In this document: positions 24,731-33,778 of the stretch, in pieces
Layout of the letters: each line of letters opens with the position of its first letter
Numbering within the stretch: position 1 is the first letter of the stretch
Origin: Saccharothrix saharensis
GTDB lineage: Bacteria > Actinomycetota > Actinomycetes > Mycobacteriales > Pseudonocardiaceae
Direction: 5' to 3'
Assembly: GCF_006716745.1 (NCBI RefSeq)
Contig: NZ_VFPP01000001.1
Coordinates: forward strand, 7,017,386-7,081,385
DNA length: 64,000 nt
Made by a program: the position numbers and the translations under genes
The notes under the pieces: generated by a model
The model's input: only the letters and a program-made list of their open reading frames with translations
Databases searched by the model: none
What the model was told of the DNA's origin: nothing

Positions 24731-25674
24731 CCGCCGTGCGGGAAGCACCGGCGCGGACCGAACCCGGGCCACCCGCGCGGACGCGGCGGTTGGGGGCGGC
24801 GGCTCGCTGGGCCCGCCGCGCCCCGCTCCTGCCCGCGCTGATCTTCACGATCGTGGTCACCCAGCTGCCGTTCGTCGCCACGCTGGTGATCTCGCTGATG
24901 CGGTGGAACTCGCTGGACCCGGCCAACCGCGGGTTCGCGGGCCTGGACAACTACGCGGCCGTGTTCACCGACCCGGACCTGCGCGGCGCCATCGGCGTCA
25001 CGGTCCTGCTCACCGCGACCGTGGTGCTGGTCAGCCTCGCGCTCGGGTTGGGGCTGGCGCTGCTGCTCGACCGGGGGTTCGCCGGGCGGGGCGTGGTGCG
25101 CACGATGCTCATCGCGCCGTTCCTGGTGGTGCCGGTCGCCGCCGCGCTGCTGTGGAAGCACGCGCTCTACAACCCCGAGTACGGCCTGCTCAACGGTGTG
25201 CTGACGTGGTTGTTCGGCGCCGACGCGCCTCAGCCGGAGTGGATCAGCGGCATGCCGCTGCTCGCGGTCGAGGCGGCGCTGGTGTGGCAGTGGACGCCGT
25301 TCATGATGCTGATCCTGCTGGCGGGCTTGCAGAGCCGCCCGCAGGACGCGGTGGAGGCCGCGCGCATCGACGGCGCCACGTCGTGGCAGGTGTTCCGCCA
25401 CCTCACGCTGCCGCACCTGCGGCAGTACCTGGAGCTGGGCGCGCTGCTCGGCTCGATCTACGTGGTGCAGAACTTCGACGCCGTCTTCACCATCACCTCC
25501 GGCGGCCTGGGCACGGCCAACCTGCCGTACACGATCTACCAGACCTTCTACCAGGCGCACGACTACGGCCGGGCGTCGGCGGCGGGCGTGGTCGTGGTGG
25601 TCGGCTCGATCGTCATCGCCACGTTCGCGCTGCGCGTGGTGTCGTCGCTGCTTCGCGAGGAGGTGCGCGGGTGA
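24727..25674 (+). CDS. ABC sugar/polyol transporter permease 1
   Basis: The 315-residue MalF/SmoF-type permease has a basic Arg-rich N-terminus and then membrane helices (LLPALIFTIVVTQLPFVATL first). The EAA loop is VEAARIDGATSWQVFRHLTL. GTG 24727 has GGGAGGA about 5 nt upstream. Its stop overlaps the GTG of the next permease (GTGA). It pairs with that permease to import the ligand of the upstream lipoprotein. Confidence 0.93.
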   Translation: MTAVREAPARTEPGPPARTRRLGAAARWARRAPLLPALIFTIVVTQLPFVATLVISLMRWNSLDPANRGFAGLDNYAAVFTDPDLRGAIGVTVLLTATVVLVSLALGLGLALLLDRGFAGRGVVRTMLIAPFLVVPVAAALLWKHALYNPEYGLLNGVLTWLFGADAPQPEWISGMPLLAVEAALVWQWTPFMMLILLAGLQSRPQDAVEAARIDGATSWQVFRHLTLPHLRQYLELGALLGSIYVVQNFDAVFTITSGGLGTANLPYTIYQTFYQAHDYGRASAAGVVVVVGSIVIATFALRVVSSLLREEVRG

Positions 25675-26471
25675 ACAGGCTCCTGGGACTGGCCGCGTGG
25701 GCCGCCGGCCTGCTGTTCTTCGCGCCGGTGGCGTGGATGGTGCTCACCTCGCTGCACAGCGAGCCGGACGCGGCGACCAACCCGCCGTCACTGGCCGCGC
25801 CGATCACGTTCGACGGCTACGCCGAGTTCTTCGACTCGAACCCGTGGCCGCCGCTGATCAACTCGATGAGCGCGTCGATCGGCTCCACGGTGCTGGTGCT
25901 GCTGCTGGCCGTCCCGGCGGCGTACGCGCTCTCGATCAAGAAGGTCGAGAAGTGGTCGGACGTGCTGTTCTTCTTCCTGTCCACCAAGATGCTGCCGGTC
26001 GTGGCCGGTCTGCTGCCGATCTACCTGGTCGCGCAACACACCGGCATGCTCGACAACATCTCGTTCCTGGTCGTGCTCTACACGTCGATGAACCTGCCGA
26101 TCGCGGTGTGGCTGATGCGGTCGTTCCTGGCCGAGGTGCCGGGCGAGATCCTGGAGGCCGCCGCGCTGGACGGTGCGGGCCTGGTCACCACGCTGCGCCG
26201 GGTCGTCGCGCCGGTCGCCCTGCCCGGCATCGCGGCGACCTCGCTGATCTGCTTCATCTTCAGCTGGAACGAGCTGCTGTTCGCCCGCGTGCTGACCGGT
26301 GTGGTGGCGGGCACCGCGCCGGTCCACCTCACCGGGTTCGTCACCAGCCAGGGCCTGTTCCTGGCCAAGGTGTGCGCCGCCGCCGTGGTGGTGTCGCTGC
26401 CGGTGCTCGTCGCCGGGTTCGCCGCCCAGGACAAGCTGGTCCAGGGCCTGTCTCTGGGAGCCGTGAAGTGA
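25671..26471 (+). CDS. ABC sugar/polyol transporter permease 2
   Basis: The 266-residue MalG/SmoG-type permease has several transmembrane helices (LLGLAAWAAGLLFFAPVAWM at the N-terminus) and the EAA motif LEAAALDGAGLVTTLRRVVA. It ends FAAQDKLVQGLSLGAVK, a usual ending for this family. GTG 25671 overlaps the previous stop and its own stop overlaps the dehydrogenase GTG start. No ATPase is encoded here either. Confidence 0.93.
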   Translation: MNRLLGLAAWAAGLLFFAPVAWMVLTSLHSEPDAATNPPSLAAPITFDGYAEFFDSNPWPPLINSMSASIGSTVLVLLLAVPAAYALSIKKVEKWSDVLFFFLSTKMLPVVAGLLPIYLVAQHTGMLDNISFLVVLYTSMNLPIAVWLMRSFLAEVPGEILEAAALDGAGLVTTLRRVVAPVALPGIAATSLICFIFSWNELLFARVLTGVVAGTAPVHLTGFVTSQGLFLAKVCAAAVVVSLPVLVAGFAAQDKLVQGLSLGAVK

Positions 26472-27457
26472 AAGCAGCCGTGATCACCGGTGTCGGCGCG
26501 GTGGAGGTGGCCGAGGTGCCGGATCCGGCGCCCGGTCCGCGGCAGGTCGTCGTGGACGTCGCGGCGTGCGGGCTGTGCGGCACGGACCTGCACATCCTGC
26601 AGGGCGAGTTCGCGCCGACGCTGCCGGTCGTGCCGGGGCACGAGTTCGCGGGCGTGGTCGTCGAGGTGGGGACCGACGTCACCGAAGTCGCGGTCGGCGA
26701 CCGGGTCGCGGTGGACCCGTCGCTGTACTGCCACGAGTGCCGCATGTGCCGGTCCGGGCGCGCCAACCTGTGCGAGCGGTGGGCCGCCATCGGCGTCACG
26801 ACCGGGGGTGGCGCGGCCGAGTACGCGCTCGCGCCGGTGGCGAACTGCGTGAAGCTGCCCGACCACGTGCGCACCGAGGACGCCGCGCTGATCGAGCCGC
26901 TGTCGTGCGCGGTGCGCGGGTACGACGTGCTGCGCTCGCAGTTGGCCAGCCGGGTGCTCATCTACGGCTCGGGCACGATGGGCCTGATGATGCTGCAGCT
27001 CGGCAAGCTCACCGGCGCGTCGTCGATCGAGGTGGTCGACCTCAACCCGGACCGCCTGGCCACGGCCGAGCTGCTCGGCGTCACGGCCACCGCGACGTCG
27101 CCGGACGAGCTGGACCGGCCGCGGGGTTGGGACGTCGTGATCGACGCGACCGGCAACGAGAAGGCGATCCAGGACGGGCTGGGCCGGGTCGCCAAGGGCG
27201 GCACGTTCCTGCAGTTCGGCGTGTCCGACTACGCGGCGCGGGTGACCATCGACCCGTACCGGATCTACAACCAGGAGATCACCATCACCGGGTCGATGGC
27301 GGTGCTGCACTCGTTCGAACGCGCGGCCGACCTGTTCGCCGCGGGCGTGCTCGACCCGGAGGTGTTCATCAGCGACCGCCTGCCGCTGGCGGACTACGCC
27401 TCGGCGCTGTCGCGGTTCCGGGCGGGGCAGGGGCGCAAGATCCAGGTGCTGCCCTGA
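26468..27457 (+). CDS. Zinc-dependent alcohol/polyol dehydrogenase
   Basis: This 329-residue medium-chain dehydrogenase has catalytic zinc ligands Cys (CGLCGTDLH) and His-Glu (VPGHEFAG), the structural zinc cluster YCHECRMCRSGRANLC, and a Rossmann fold with YGSGTMGLMMLQLGK. It resembles sorbitol, threonine or L-iditol dehydrogenases. Being the last gene of a coupled transport operon, it probably oxidises the imported polyol to a keto-sugar with NAD(P)+. GTG 26468 overlaps the permease stop. A 17-bp hairpin follows immediately. Confidence 0.9.
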   Translation: MKAAVITGVGAVEVAEVPDPAPGPRQVVVDVAACGLCGTDLHILQGEFAPTLPVVPGHEFAGVVVEVGTDVTEVAVGDRVAVDPSLYCHECRMCRSGRANLCERWAAIGVTTGGGAAEYALAPVANCVKLPDHVRTEDAALIEPLSCAVRGYDVLRSQLASRVLIYGSGTMGLMMLQLGKLTGASSIEVVDLNPDRLATAELLGVTATATSPDELDRPRGWDVVIDATGNEKAIQDGLGRVAKGGTFLQFGVSDYAARVTIDPYRIYNQEITITGSMAVLHSFERAADLFAAGVLDPEVFISDRLPLADYASALSRFRAGQGRKIQVLP

Positions 27458-27459
27458 AC

Positions 27460-27509
27460 GCGGACCGGCCCCGGTCACCCGCCGTCGCGGGAGACCGGGG
27501 CCGGTCCGC
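27460..27509. terminator. Bidirectional terminator
   Basis: GCGGACCGGCCCCGGTC (27460-27476) pairs perfectly with GACCGGGGCCGGTCCGC (27493-27509), and the loop itself folds as CCCGC/GCGGG. It sits between two convergent genes (ends at 27457 and 27516) and could serve both. Confidence 0.88.
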
Positions 27510-27515
27510 TCGGTG

Positions 27516-28184
27516 CTAGTTGTTGGCCGCGCGCTTGCGCAGCACGATCAGCAGCGCCGCGCCGCCACCCAGCAGGACCACGCCGATGACCAGCGGGATC
27601 GCGATGCTCGCACCCGTGTTGGCCAGGCCGTCACCGGTGTCGGCCACCGGCACGACCGCCGCGGCCGTCGTGGTCGTGGTGGCCGGCGCCGACGACTCGG
27701 AGGTGGTCGCCTCCACCGTCGTGGTGGTGGTCGTGGGCTCGGTCTCGTCGGTCGTCGTCGCCACCGTGGTGGTGGTGGTCGTCGTCGTCGTCGTGGTCGT
27801 GGTGGTCTTCACGCACGACGGGACCTTGACGGTCCCGCGGACGGACCAGTTCCTGTCGTTCACCTCGTCGATCGGGTCGTTCCACGCCAGCACCTCGTAG
27901 GCGAAGACCAGTTCGACCTTGCTGTCGCGGACGTAGGTCTGCTTGAAGTTCTGGTCGAACGTGGTGTCCTCGATCGTCTCACCGTTGAGGGTGATCTTGA
28001 TCCGGTTCTTCTTGGTGTGGTGCTTGTCGTAGTACTGCAGGTCGGCGGTCAGCGTGCTCTTCTCGCCGTCGCAGCCCGGCGTGAACTTCGGCGTGTGCGC
28101 CGAGGCGGGGACGGCGGCGAAGACGGTCGCGGCGACGGCGGCGACGGCGGCGCCGACCAGGGCACCGACTCTGGCGAACTGCAT
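27516..28184 (-). CDS. LAXTG-anchored surface protein (sortase E type signal)
   Basis: The 222-residue protein has a signal peptide cleaved near ASAH and a folded domain of about 115 residues with a possible Cys-Cys pair (PGCDGEK; VPSCVK). A Thr-rich stalk follows (runs of Thr from about residue 128), and the C-terminal sorting signal is LANTG, a hydrophobic helix and the basic tail RKRAANN. LAXTG is the signal used by class E sortases of high-GC Gram-positives, so it should be linked to the cell wall. AGGAG lies 8 nt before the ATG. The domain itself is unrecognised. Confidence 0.85.
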   Translation of the reverse strand: MQFARVGALVGAAVAAVAATVFAAVPASAHTPKFTPGCDGEKSTLTADLQYYDKHHTKKNRIKITLNGETIEDTTFDQNFKQTYVRDSKVELVFAYEVLAWNDPIDEVNDRNWSVRGTVKVPSCVKTTTTTTTTTTTTTTVATTTDETEPTTTTTTVEATTSESSAPATTTTTAAAVVPVADTGDGLANTGASIAIPLVIGVVLLGGGAALLIVLRKRAANN

Positions 28185-28326
28185 GTGAGGGCTCCTGAGG
28201 GAAGGGCTAAGGAGAACCGCGCCACCCTATCGGGTGGTAGGTAACGACACGATCTAGGGTTCGGTAACTACTTACCGTGGTTCCGTGATCTGTGTGTCAC
28301 CGGGACGGTTCATCCTCGCGACAGGA

Positions 28327-28378
28327 CGGCGGGCGGGGTGGTGGCCGGGAGTGCGACCCGCCACCACCCCGCCCGCCG
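28327..28378 (-). terminator. Long hairpin terminator after the protease gene
   Basis: GGCGGGCGGGGTGGTGG (28328-28344) pairs perfectly with CCACCACCCCGCCCGCC (28361-28377), extended by one pair outside and one inside. It begins 6 nt beyond the stop of the snapalysin-like gene. Confidence 0.85.
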
Positions 28379-28383
28379 CCTGG

Positions 28384-28932
28384 TCAGCCCCTCGCGTAGA
28401 CGCCGGACGTCGTCGCCGCCGAGACGCCGAAGCCGCCCGCGAAGAGCTGGTTGACCCGGTTCGCCTCCTGGGCGTTCGGGTAGGGGTTGCGGCAGGACGT
28501 GCCCGCGCTGCCGCCCGACATCAGGTACGAGCAGATGCCGTTGTAGGTGTCGGGCAGGCCGAGGCCGTGCCCGATCTCGTGGGCCACGATCCGCAGCGCC
28601 GAGTTGCCCGCCGCCACGTCCCGCGAATCGATGTAGATCGTGGCGCACCCGAGCCCGCAGGGGTAGGCCCGGGAACCGCCGCCGGTGGTCGCGTGGATCC
28701 GGATCGTGGCGCTGCCGCCGCGGACCATCCGCACGTTCGGCACCCTCGAGTTCCAGATCTGCGCGGCCTGGTCGGCTTCCGCCGAGTAGCCGGAGGCGCT
28801 GTAGTAGACGGTCCTGGCGAGGGCGGTCGGCGGCGCGGTCGCGGCCGACGCCGGACCGACCAGGACGGTGCCCACCAGTGCGATCGTCGTGAACAGCGCC
28901 CCGGACAGCAGGCGCAGCACTCTCTTCGTCAC
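28384..28932 (-). CDS. Snapalysin-like (M7) secreted metalloprotease
   Basis: The 182-residue preprotein has a signal peptide ending near GPASA. The catalytic zinc motif is VAHEIGHGLGLPD, matching the HExxHxxGxxD motif of snapalysins, small neutral proteases of Streptomyces. Cysteines in YPCGLGCAT, NGICSYL and GTSCRN could form two disulfides. YYSASGYSAEADQAAQIWN resembles the start of the mature M7 domain. There is no long propeptide. GTG 28932 has GGAG 6-9 nt upstream. The gene is monocistronic between hairpin and helicase gene. Confidence 0.9.
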   Translation of the reverse strand: MTKRVLRLLSGALFTTIALVGTVLVGPASAATAPPTALARTVYYSASGYSAEADQAAQIWNSRVPNVRMVRGGSATIRIHATTGGGSRAYPCGLGCATIYIDSRDVAAGNSALRIVAHEIGHGLGLPDTYNGICSYLMSGGSAGTSCRNPYPNAQEANRVNQLFAGGFGVSAATTSGVYARG

Positions 28933-29003
28933 ACGATCTCCTTCGGTGCAGGGTGAGGAGGTGTTCGTGTGTTACGACATTAAGAGCGGGTGAACGGCTC
29001 GCG

Positions 29004-32000
29004 TCATACGGTTTGGCCATAGCCCCCGTCGATGTCCCACCGGCGGGCGTCGGACATCAGGCCGATCATCCCCGAGACCAGCCGGAGCTGGTCGACGTCG
29101 CGGATGTCGGCCTCCACCAGCCGCGGCGAGCACACCACGACCGCCACGGCCTGCGCCCGCGACAGCGCGACGTTCAACCTGTTGCGCGACAGCAGGAAGT
29201 CCAGCCCGCGCGGCAGGTCCACGGCGGCCGACGACGTCATCGTGGTGATCACGACGGGCGCCTCCTGGCCCTGGAACCGGTCCACGGTGCCGACCCGGAC
29301 GTGCTCGTAGCCGTGCTTCTCCAGCTCCCGCCGCACCAGGCGCACCTGGAGGTTGTACGGCGCCACCACGAGGACGTCCGAATCGTCCAACGCCCGCGCG
29401 TCCGGCCCGTCCGTCCACATGCGACCCATGAGCGACCGGACCACGCCCACCACCGCCGTCGCCTCCTCGATGGACGACGTGGTGTTGTGCGCGTGGGAGA
29501 CCGAGTGGACGTACACACCCGACGGCACGCCGTCGATCCCGCGCGCGGCCGCACTCGGGTGCGCGTGCAGCAGACCGGCGTAGGACAGGGTGGACACCGG
29601 TCCGCACACCGCCGGGTGCATGCGCCGCGTCTGGTCCAGGAAGTAGCCGAGCTCCGGCCCGATCACGTCCGCGTCGCCGATCAGGTGCCCCAGCGCGGAC
29701 GCCTCCGCGCCCGCCGGGTGGGTGCCCTGCACCACCTGCGGCAACTGCTGCGGGTCGCCCAGCAGCACCAGGTTGCGCGCGCACGTCGACACGGCCAGCG
29801 CGTCGGCCAGCGCGAACTGCCCGGCCTCGTCCACGATCAGCACGTCGAACGGCTGCTCCCGCAGTGCCGCGTTGGCGAACGTCCACGCCGTGCCGCCGAC
29901 CAGGTGCCCGGCACCCTGGTCGTTGCGCCACCGCACCAGCGCCGGGTTGTCGCGCGGCTGCTCCCACGCGCAGTCCTTCGCGGGCGCGCCCTTGGCCCGC
30001 TTCGCGGTCGGGATCGGCACGCCCAGCTCACGGCCCGCGGCCAGGGCCGCGCTCAGCACGTTCTCCACCGCCTTGTGGCTGGTCGACGTCACGCCGACGC
30101 TGCGGCCGCCGCGGATCAGGTGCGCGATCAGCCGGCCGGCCAGGTACGTCTTGCCCGCGCCCGGCGGGCCCTGCACGGCCAGCGTGGAGCCGTCCAGCGC
30201 GTCCACCGCCGCGATGACGTCGGCGATCAGGTCGTCGCCGCGGGGCAGCGCGCCGGTCCTCAACCGCGGCGGCGTGCGGCGGACCAGGTCGACGCCGGGG
30301 TGCGGCGGGAGCGCGGGCAGCCCGTCCACGACCGACCGGGCCAGGTCGTACACCGCCTCGTCCTTGGGCGTGGGGCGGACCGGGCTGCCGGGCAGCACCG
30401 CGAGGGGCTGCTCGCCGTGCACCTCGTCGGGGGCGACGCTCTCCAGGACCACCATGTCCTCGGCCGACTCGGCGAGCACCACCGCGTCCCGCGTCACGTT
30501 GGCGGGCGTGCCGGGGTAGAGCAGCCGCACCTGGTCGCCCTTCGCGAACGGGTGCGGCCGGTCGGGGTCGCACCACACCCGCAGCTCCCGCTTGGCCTTG
30601 CGGACCCGGCCGGACGGCATCGCCCAGTCCTGCGCCCGCACGGACACCGGCACCGCGCAGGCGCTGTCGGACTCCAGCTCGCTCAACGGCGCCGCCATCT
30701 GCCGGAAGAAGTCCCACCACGCCGGGTTCGTCTCCCGCCGGTGGTAGCCGACCGCGGCGGCGAGCAGCGCCCGCGCCCGTTCGTCGTCGGTGGCCTCCGC
30801 CGGGTTGTCCGGCAGGCCTTCCAGCAGCGGGTCGACCACGGCGGCGAGGCGTTCGGCGCGTTCGGCCCGCCGTTGGGCGGCGATCTCGTCCTCGATCTCC
30901 TCGCCGAACGACGGCTCCGGCACGTGCGGCTCGATGCCCGCCTCCGCGCGCACCTCCAGCAGGAACCGGTAGAGGCGCAGGGTGGAGACGCAGTCGTAGG
31001 TGTTGTAGTCGGCGATGCCGGTGAGCACGTCCTCGGCGCGGGCCGGGTCGACGTCGCGCAGCGCCAGGAACTCCTCGTAGGCCTCGATGCTGGAGACGGC
31101 CGTGGTCACCTCGCCCGCGCGAGCGTCGGGCATGTAGAGCGGCTCCAGGTACTTGATCGAGTACGACCGCTGGGACACGCGCAGCGCCTTGCGCACGACG
31201 GCGTAGAGGTCGACCAGCGCGCCGGAGCGCAGCAGGTGGTCGACGGCGTCCTCACGCGTGCCGTGCAGGGCGGCGAGCTTCTTGAGCGCGTTCACCTCGT
31301 ACGGCGCGTAGTGGTAGACGTGCGCTTCCGGGTGCTGTTCCAACGCGCGGGTGGCGTGGTCGACGAACCGCTCGAACGCGGCCTTCTCCTGCGGCCGGGT
31401 GTGCGCCCAGAACGGCGTGAACCGCTCGGTCGCGTCGACCACGCCGAACAGGTACTCCAGGCCCTCTCCGTCGAGCGCGAACGGGTCGCCCTCCATGTCG
31501 AAGAACAGGTCGCCGGGGCTGGGCACGGGCAGGGTGGCGAGGGCTTCCGGCGCGACGACCTCGTAGGCGACCTTGCCGATCGGGTCGTCGTCGGTGCGCG
31601 AGTCGTCCTGGATGACCTGCAACGCGGCCTGGGCGCGCAGACCGGTGAACGTGGCCGCCGACATGGTGGCGGGGCGGTCGGCGCGGGTGGCGTTGGCCAG
31701 GGCGTCGATGGTGCCCAGGCCCGCGGCGGCGAGCTTGCGGCGCTGGTCGGCGCGTATGCCGGCGACCAGGGACAGGTCGCGGTCGGCTTCGCGGCCGGTG
31801 GCGCAGTGCCGGCCGAAGCGGCAGGTGGCGCAGGCGGGGCGTTCGTCGTCCCACAGGCGTCCGGGCAGGGTGGCGGGCGCGGCGAGGCGGGCGGTGAGGC
31901 GGGTCCGGAGGTCGCGGACCAGCGGGAGGAAGTCGGCGACCTGGAACGTCTTGGTGGTGCCGTCGCCGAGCCGGAGGTGCATGGCGGGGCCGGCGTGGTG

Positions 32001-32456
32001 GCCGAGGGCGTGGGCGTAGGCGGTGAGCTGGACGACGGCGGCCGGGGTGGCGTGCCGGGCGAGCTTGGCGTCGTGCGGCTCGTAGCCCCGGTCGGTGGCG
32101 ACGAGGAAGTCGGCGCGGCCGTGGAAGCCGTCGGCGTAGAAGACGGCCTGGTAGATGACCGGCGCGCGGTCCTCGATCGCCCGCGCGGTCTGTGCGGCGG
32201 CCAGCGTGAGCGCTTCGTGCGCCGGTGCCGGTTGAGGGATCTCGACCACGTCGTGCTCGGCGCGGAACCGGGCCAGGACGGCCTGCTCGTGCGCGTGACC
32301 GTGCCGGGTGGCGAGCGTGTTCGGCTGGGCGTCGGGCGTCGGCGCGCCGGGCAGCCCCACGGCCAGCGCCAGCGAGAGCCTGCTCCGGTGATCGCACTCC
32401 AACAGGTCGACCAGGTCCGCCGGGGAGTGCACCAGGTGGCCGTCGGCGGTGAGCAT
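29004..32456 (-). CDS. TM0106-family RecB-like nuclease with SF1 helicase
   Basis: This 1150-residue protein has three parts. The N-terminal RecB/Cas4-like nuclease includes Cys residues in LLECDHRSRL and CATCRFGRHCATG that could hold an Fe-S cluster. A DnaQ/RNase H-like exonuclease segment follows (GDLFFDMEGDPF ... YNTYDCVSTLRLYRF). The C-terminal SF1B helicase has Walker A QGPPGAGKTYLAG, Walker B VLIVDEAGQFALAD, motif III LGDPQQLPQ and motif VI NRLNVALSRAQA. It probably acts in DNA repair or nucleic acid processing. ATG 32456 is preceded by GATACT (32464-32469) with 7 nt between, so it is probably leaderless; upstream codons to 32549 are unconserved. Confidence 0.88.
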   Translation of the reverse strand: MLTADGHLVHSPADLVDLLECDHRSRLSLALAVGLPGAPTPDAQPNTLATRHGHAHEQAVLARFRAEHDVVEIPQPAPAHEALTLAAAQTARAIEDRAPVIYQAVFYADGFHGRADFLVATDRGYEPHDAKLARHATPAAVVQLTAYAHALGHHAGPAMHLRLGDGTTKTFQVADFLPLVRDLRTRLTARLAAPATLPGRLWDDERPACATCRFGRHCATGREADRDLSLVAGIRADQRRKLAAAGLGTIDALANATRADRPATMSAATFTGLRAQAALQVIQDDSRTDDDPIGKVAYEVVAPEALATLPVPSPGDLFFDMEGDPFALDGEGLEYLFGVVDATERFTPFWAHTRPQEKAAFERFVDHATRALEQHPEAHVYHYAPYEVNALKKLAALHGTREDAVDHLLRSGALVDLYAVVRKALRVSQRSYSIKYLEPLYMPDARAGEVTTAVSSIEAYEEFLALRDVDPARAEDVLTGIADYNTYDCVSTLRLYRFLLEVRAEAGIEPHVPEPSFGEEIEDEIAAQRRAERAERLAAVVDPLLEGLPDNPAEATDDERARALLAAAVGYHRRETNPAWWDFFRQMAAPLSELESDSACAVPVSVRAQDWAMPSGRVRKAKRELRVWCDPDRPHPFAKGDQVRLLYPGTPANVTRDAVVLAESAEDMVVLESVAPDEVHGEQPLAVLPGSPVRPTPKDEAVYDLARSVVDGLPALPPHPGVDLVRRTPPRLRTGALPRGDDLIADVIAAVDALDGSTLAVQGPPGAGKTYLAGRLIAHLIRGGRSVGVTSTSHKAVENVLSAALAAGRELGVPIPTAKRAKGAPAKDCAWEQPRDNPALVRWRNDQGAGHLVGGTAWTFANAALREQPFDVLIVDEAGQFALADALAVSTCARNLVLLGDPQQLPQVVQGTHPAGAEASALGHLIGDADVIGPELGYFLDQTRRMHPAVCGPVSTLSYAGLLHAHPSAAARGIDGVPSGVYVHSVSHAHNTTSSIEEATAVVGVVRSLMGRMWTDGPDARALDDSDVLVVAPYNLQVRLVRRELEKHGYEHVRVGTVDRFQGQEAPVVITTMTSSAAVDLPRGLDFLLSRNRLNVALSRAQAVAVVVCSPRLVEADIRDVDQLRLVSGMIGLMSDARRWDIDGGYGQTV

Positions 32457-32559
32457 GGCGGGCAGTATCGCGGCCGGCCGGGCCAACCCCGCGGACCGCG
32501 CCCGGCGAGTCGCCGTTCTGCGGCCTCCACCACGCTCCCGAACGTTCACCCCACGCGTC

Positions 32560-32640
32560 CCGGACGTTCGACTCTCGCGAGTGTCGAACGCTCAGGCCCC
32601 GAGTGTCGAACGCTCAGGTACCCCGAGTTCAACGTTCAGG
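32560..32640. repeat. Dispersed composite repeat, copy C (4 units)
   Basis: Units are CCGGACGTTCGACTCTC (32560-32576), then, in the opposite sense, GAGTGTCGAACGCTCAGG (32579-32596 and 32601-32618) and GAGTTCAACGTTCAGG (32625-32640). The last unit overlaps the end of the HExxH gene: its TGA (on the minus strand, 32638-32636) is the stop codon. Seen from that gene, the order is the same as in copies B and D. Confidence 0.85.
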
Positions 32641-33778
32641 TCAGCGGACCGTGGGCGGCCTGCCAGCGGGAACGGTGGGCAGCGGCCTCGGTGGCGGCGG
32701 CGGCTTCGGCGGCGGGCGGCAGGGGTTCGGCGCACCACGCGCGCAGCACGGCGGCCAGCTCTCGGACGAACCGGACACCGGTCGGGGTGAGCTCGTCGGA
32801 CGCCAGCAGCGCCTCGGCGGTGACCAGCGCGGCCGAACGCCACCGCGCGTACTCCACCCGCGCGGCCGGACCGGGCCGGGAACGCCAGAACCCCGCCACG
32901 CCCAGGTGCGCGTACGTGCCGTGCAGCAGGCCCGCCGCGGGCCGCGGGTCCTCCCGCCACGGCGCGTAGAACACCGCGTCACCACCCGGCCGCACCAGCG
33001 CGAACAGGTCCATCACGGCGACCAGCTTGCTGTGCTGCGCCTCGTGCACCAGCGTCACGGCCAACGTCTCCGCGTCCGGCGTCGGCGACAGGAACACGCA
33101 CCCGAACGCGTCGGCCAACGTCGCGCTGCTCGTCCCCGAAGGCGACGACGGCATCGGTGTCACCACCGTCACCACCTCGGCGAACTCCGCCGCCGGTCCC
33201 GGGTGGTCACGGGCCAGCAGGTCCCACGCCGCGCGCAGCGCGTCACGCCACCGCGGCACGTCGACCTCCGACGCCACCGGCAGCTCGTCCGGCACCCCGC
33301 CCCCGGCCCACAGGTCCACCTGGAGCGTGAACCCGTCCAGCTCGACCTCGGGCAACGGCTCGTAGGCCAGCCCCGGCCCCACCACCACACCCAACGACGG
33401 CAGCGAGAACACCTCCACCGGCGGGAACTCCAGGTCCACCGGCACGCCGGCCCGCACCGCCGCCGCGGCCGCCGTGAACGCCAGCTCCGCCGGTCGCGCC
33501 GCCTCACCGCGCCGCACCGCCAACGCCGTCCGCGTCGCCCACGCGCCGACCGACGGGTGGTCCAGCACCCGGTCCACCGCCTCCGGCGCCACCCGAGCCA
33601 CCTCGCACAGCAGCGCGAACGCGTCCCGTGCCGCCGGGTCCGCCGCGATCGACCGGATCAGCAGCAGCGTCCGGCTGCGCCGCGCCAGCCGCAACGTGCG
33701 CACCGCCGACGGACCGCCACCGCCGCGCGCGAGGGCGGTGAAGTCCGCGGCCGACACCCGGAACGGCCCGACGGTCAC
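32636..33778 (-). CDS. HExxH motif protein of the FxSxx-COOH system
   Basis: The 380-residue protein carries TLVHEAQHSKL (HExxH near residue 245) followed by an acidic/aromatic region. This fits the HExxH-domain family that accompanies radical SAM FxsB maturases, sometimes fused to them. Metal-dependent hydrolysis or hydroxylation of the peptide is plausible but unproven. GTG 33778 overlaps the fxsB stop (GTGA), so the two proteins are translated together. It ends inside a dispersed repeat unit. There is no signal peptide, so it is presumably cytosolic. Confidence 0.85.
   Translation of the reverse strand: MTVGPFRVSAADFTALARGGGGPSAVRTLRLARRSRTLLLIRSIAADPAARDAFALLCEVARVAPEAVDRVLDHPSVGAWATRTALAVRRGEAARPAELAFTAAAAAVRAGVPVDLEFPPVEVFSLPSLGVVVGPGLAYEPLPEVELDGFTLQVDLWAGGGVPDELPVASEVDVPRWRDALRAAWDLLARDHPGPAAEFAEVVTVVTPMPSSPSGTSSATLADAFGCVFLSPTPDAETLAVTLVHEAQHSKLVAVMDLFALVRPGGDAVFYAPWREDPRPAAGLLHGTYAHLGVAGFWRSRPGPAARVEYARWRSAALVTAEALLASDELTPTGVRFVRELAAVLRAWCAEPLPPAAEAAAATEAAAHRSRWQAAHGPLT

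Noticed and set aside
27720..27815. GTG/GTC-rich microsatellite-like run
   Set aside because: It is the coding sequence of the Thr-rich stalk of the surface protein, not an independent repeat.
28953..32969. A 1338-codon open frame opposite the nuclease-helicase gene
   Set aside because: No recognisable motif, low-complexity Arg/Gly/Val/His content, while the minus strand shows full helicase and nuclease motifs.
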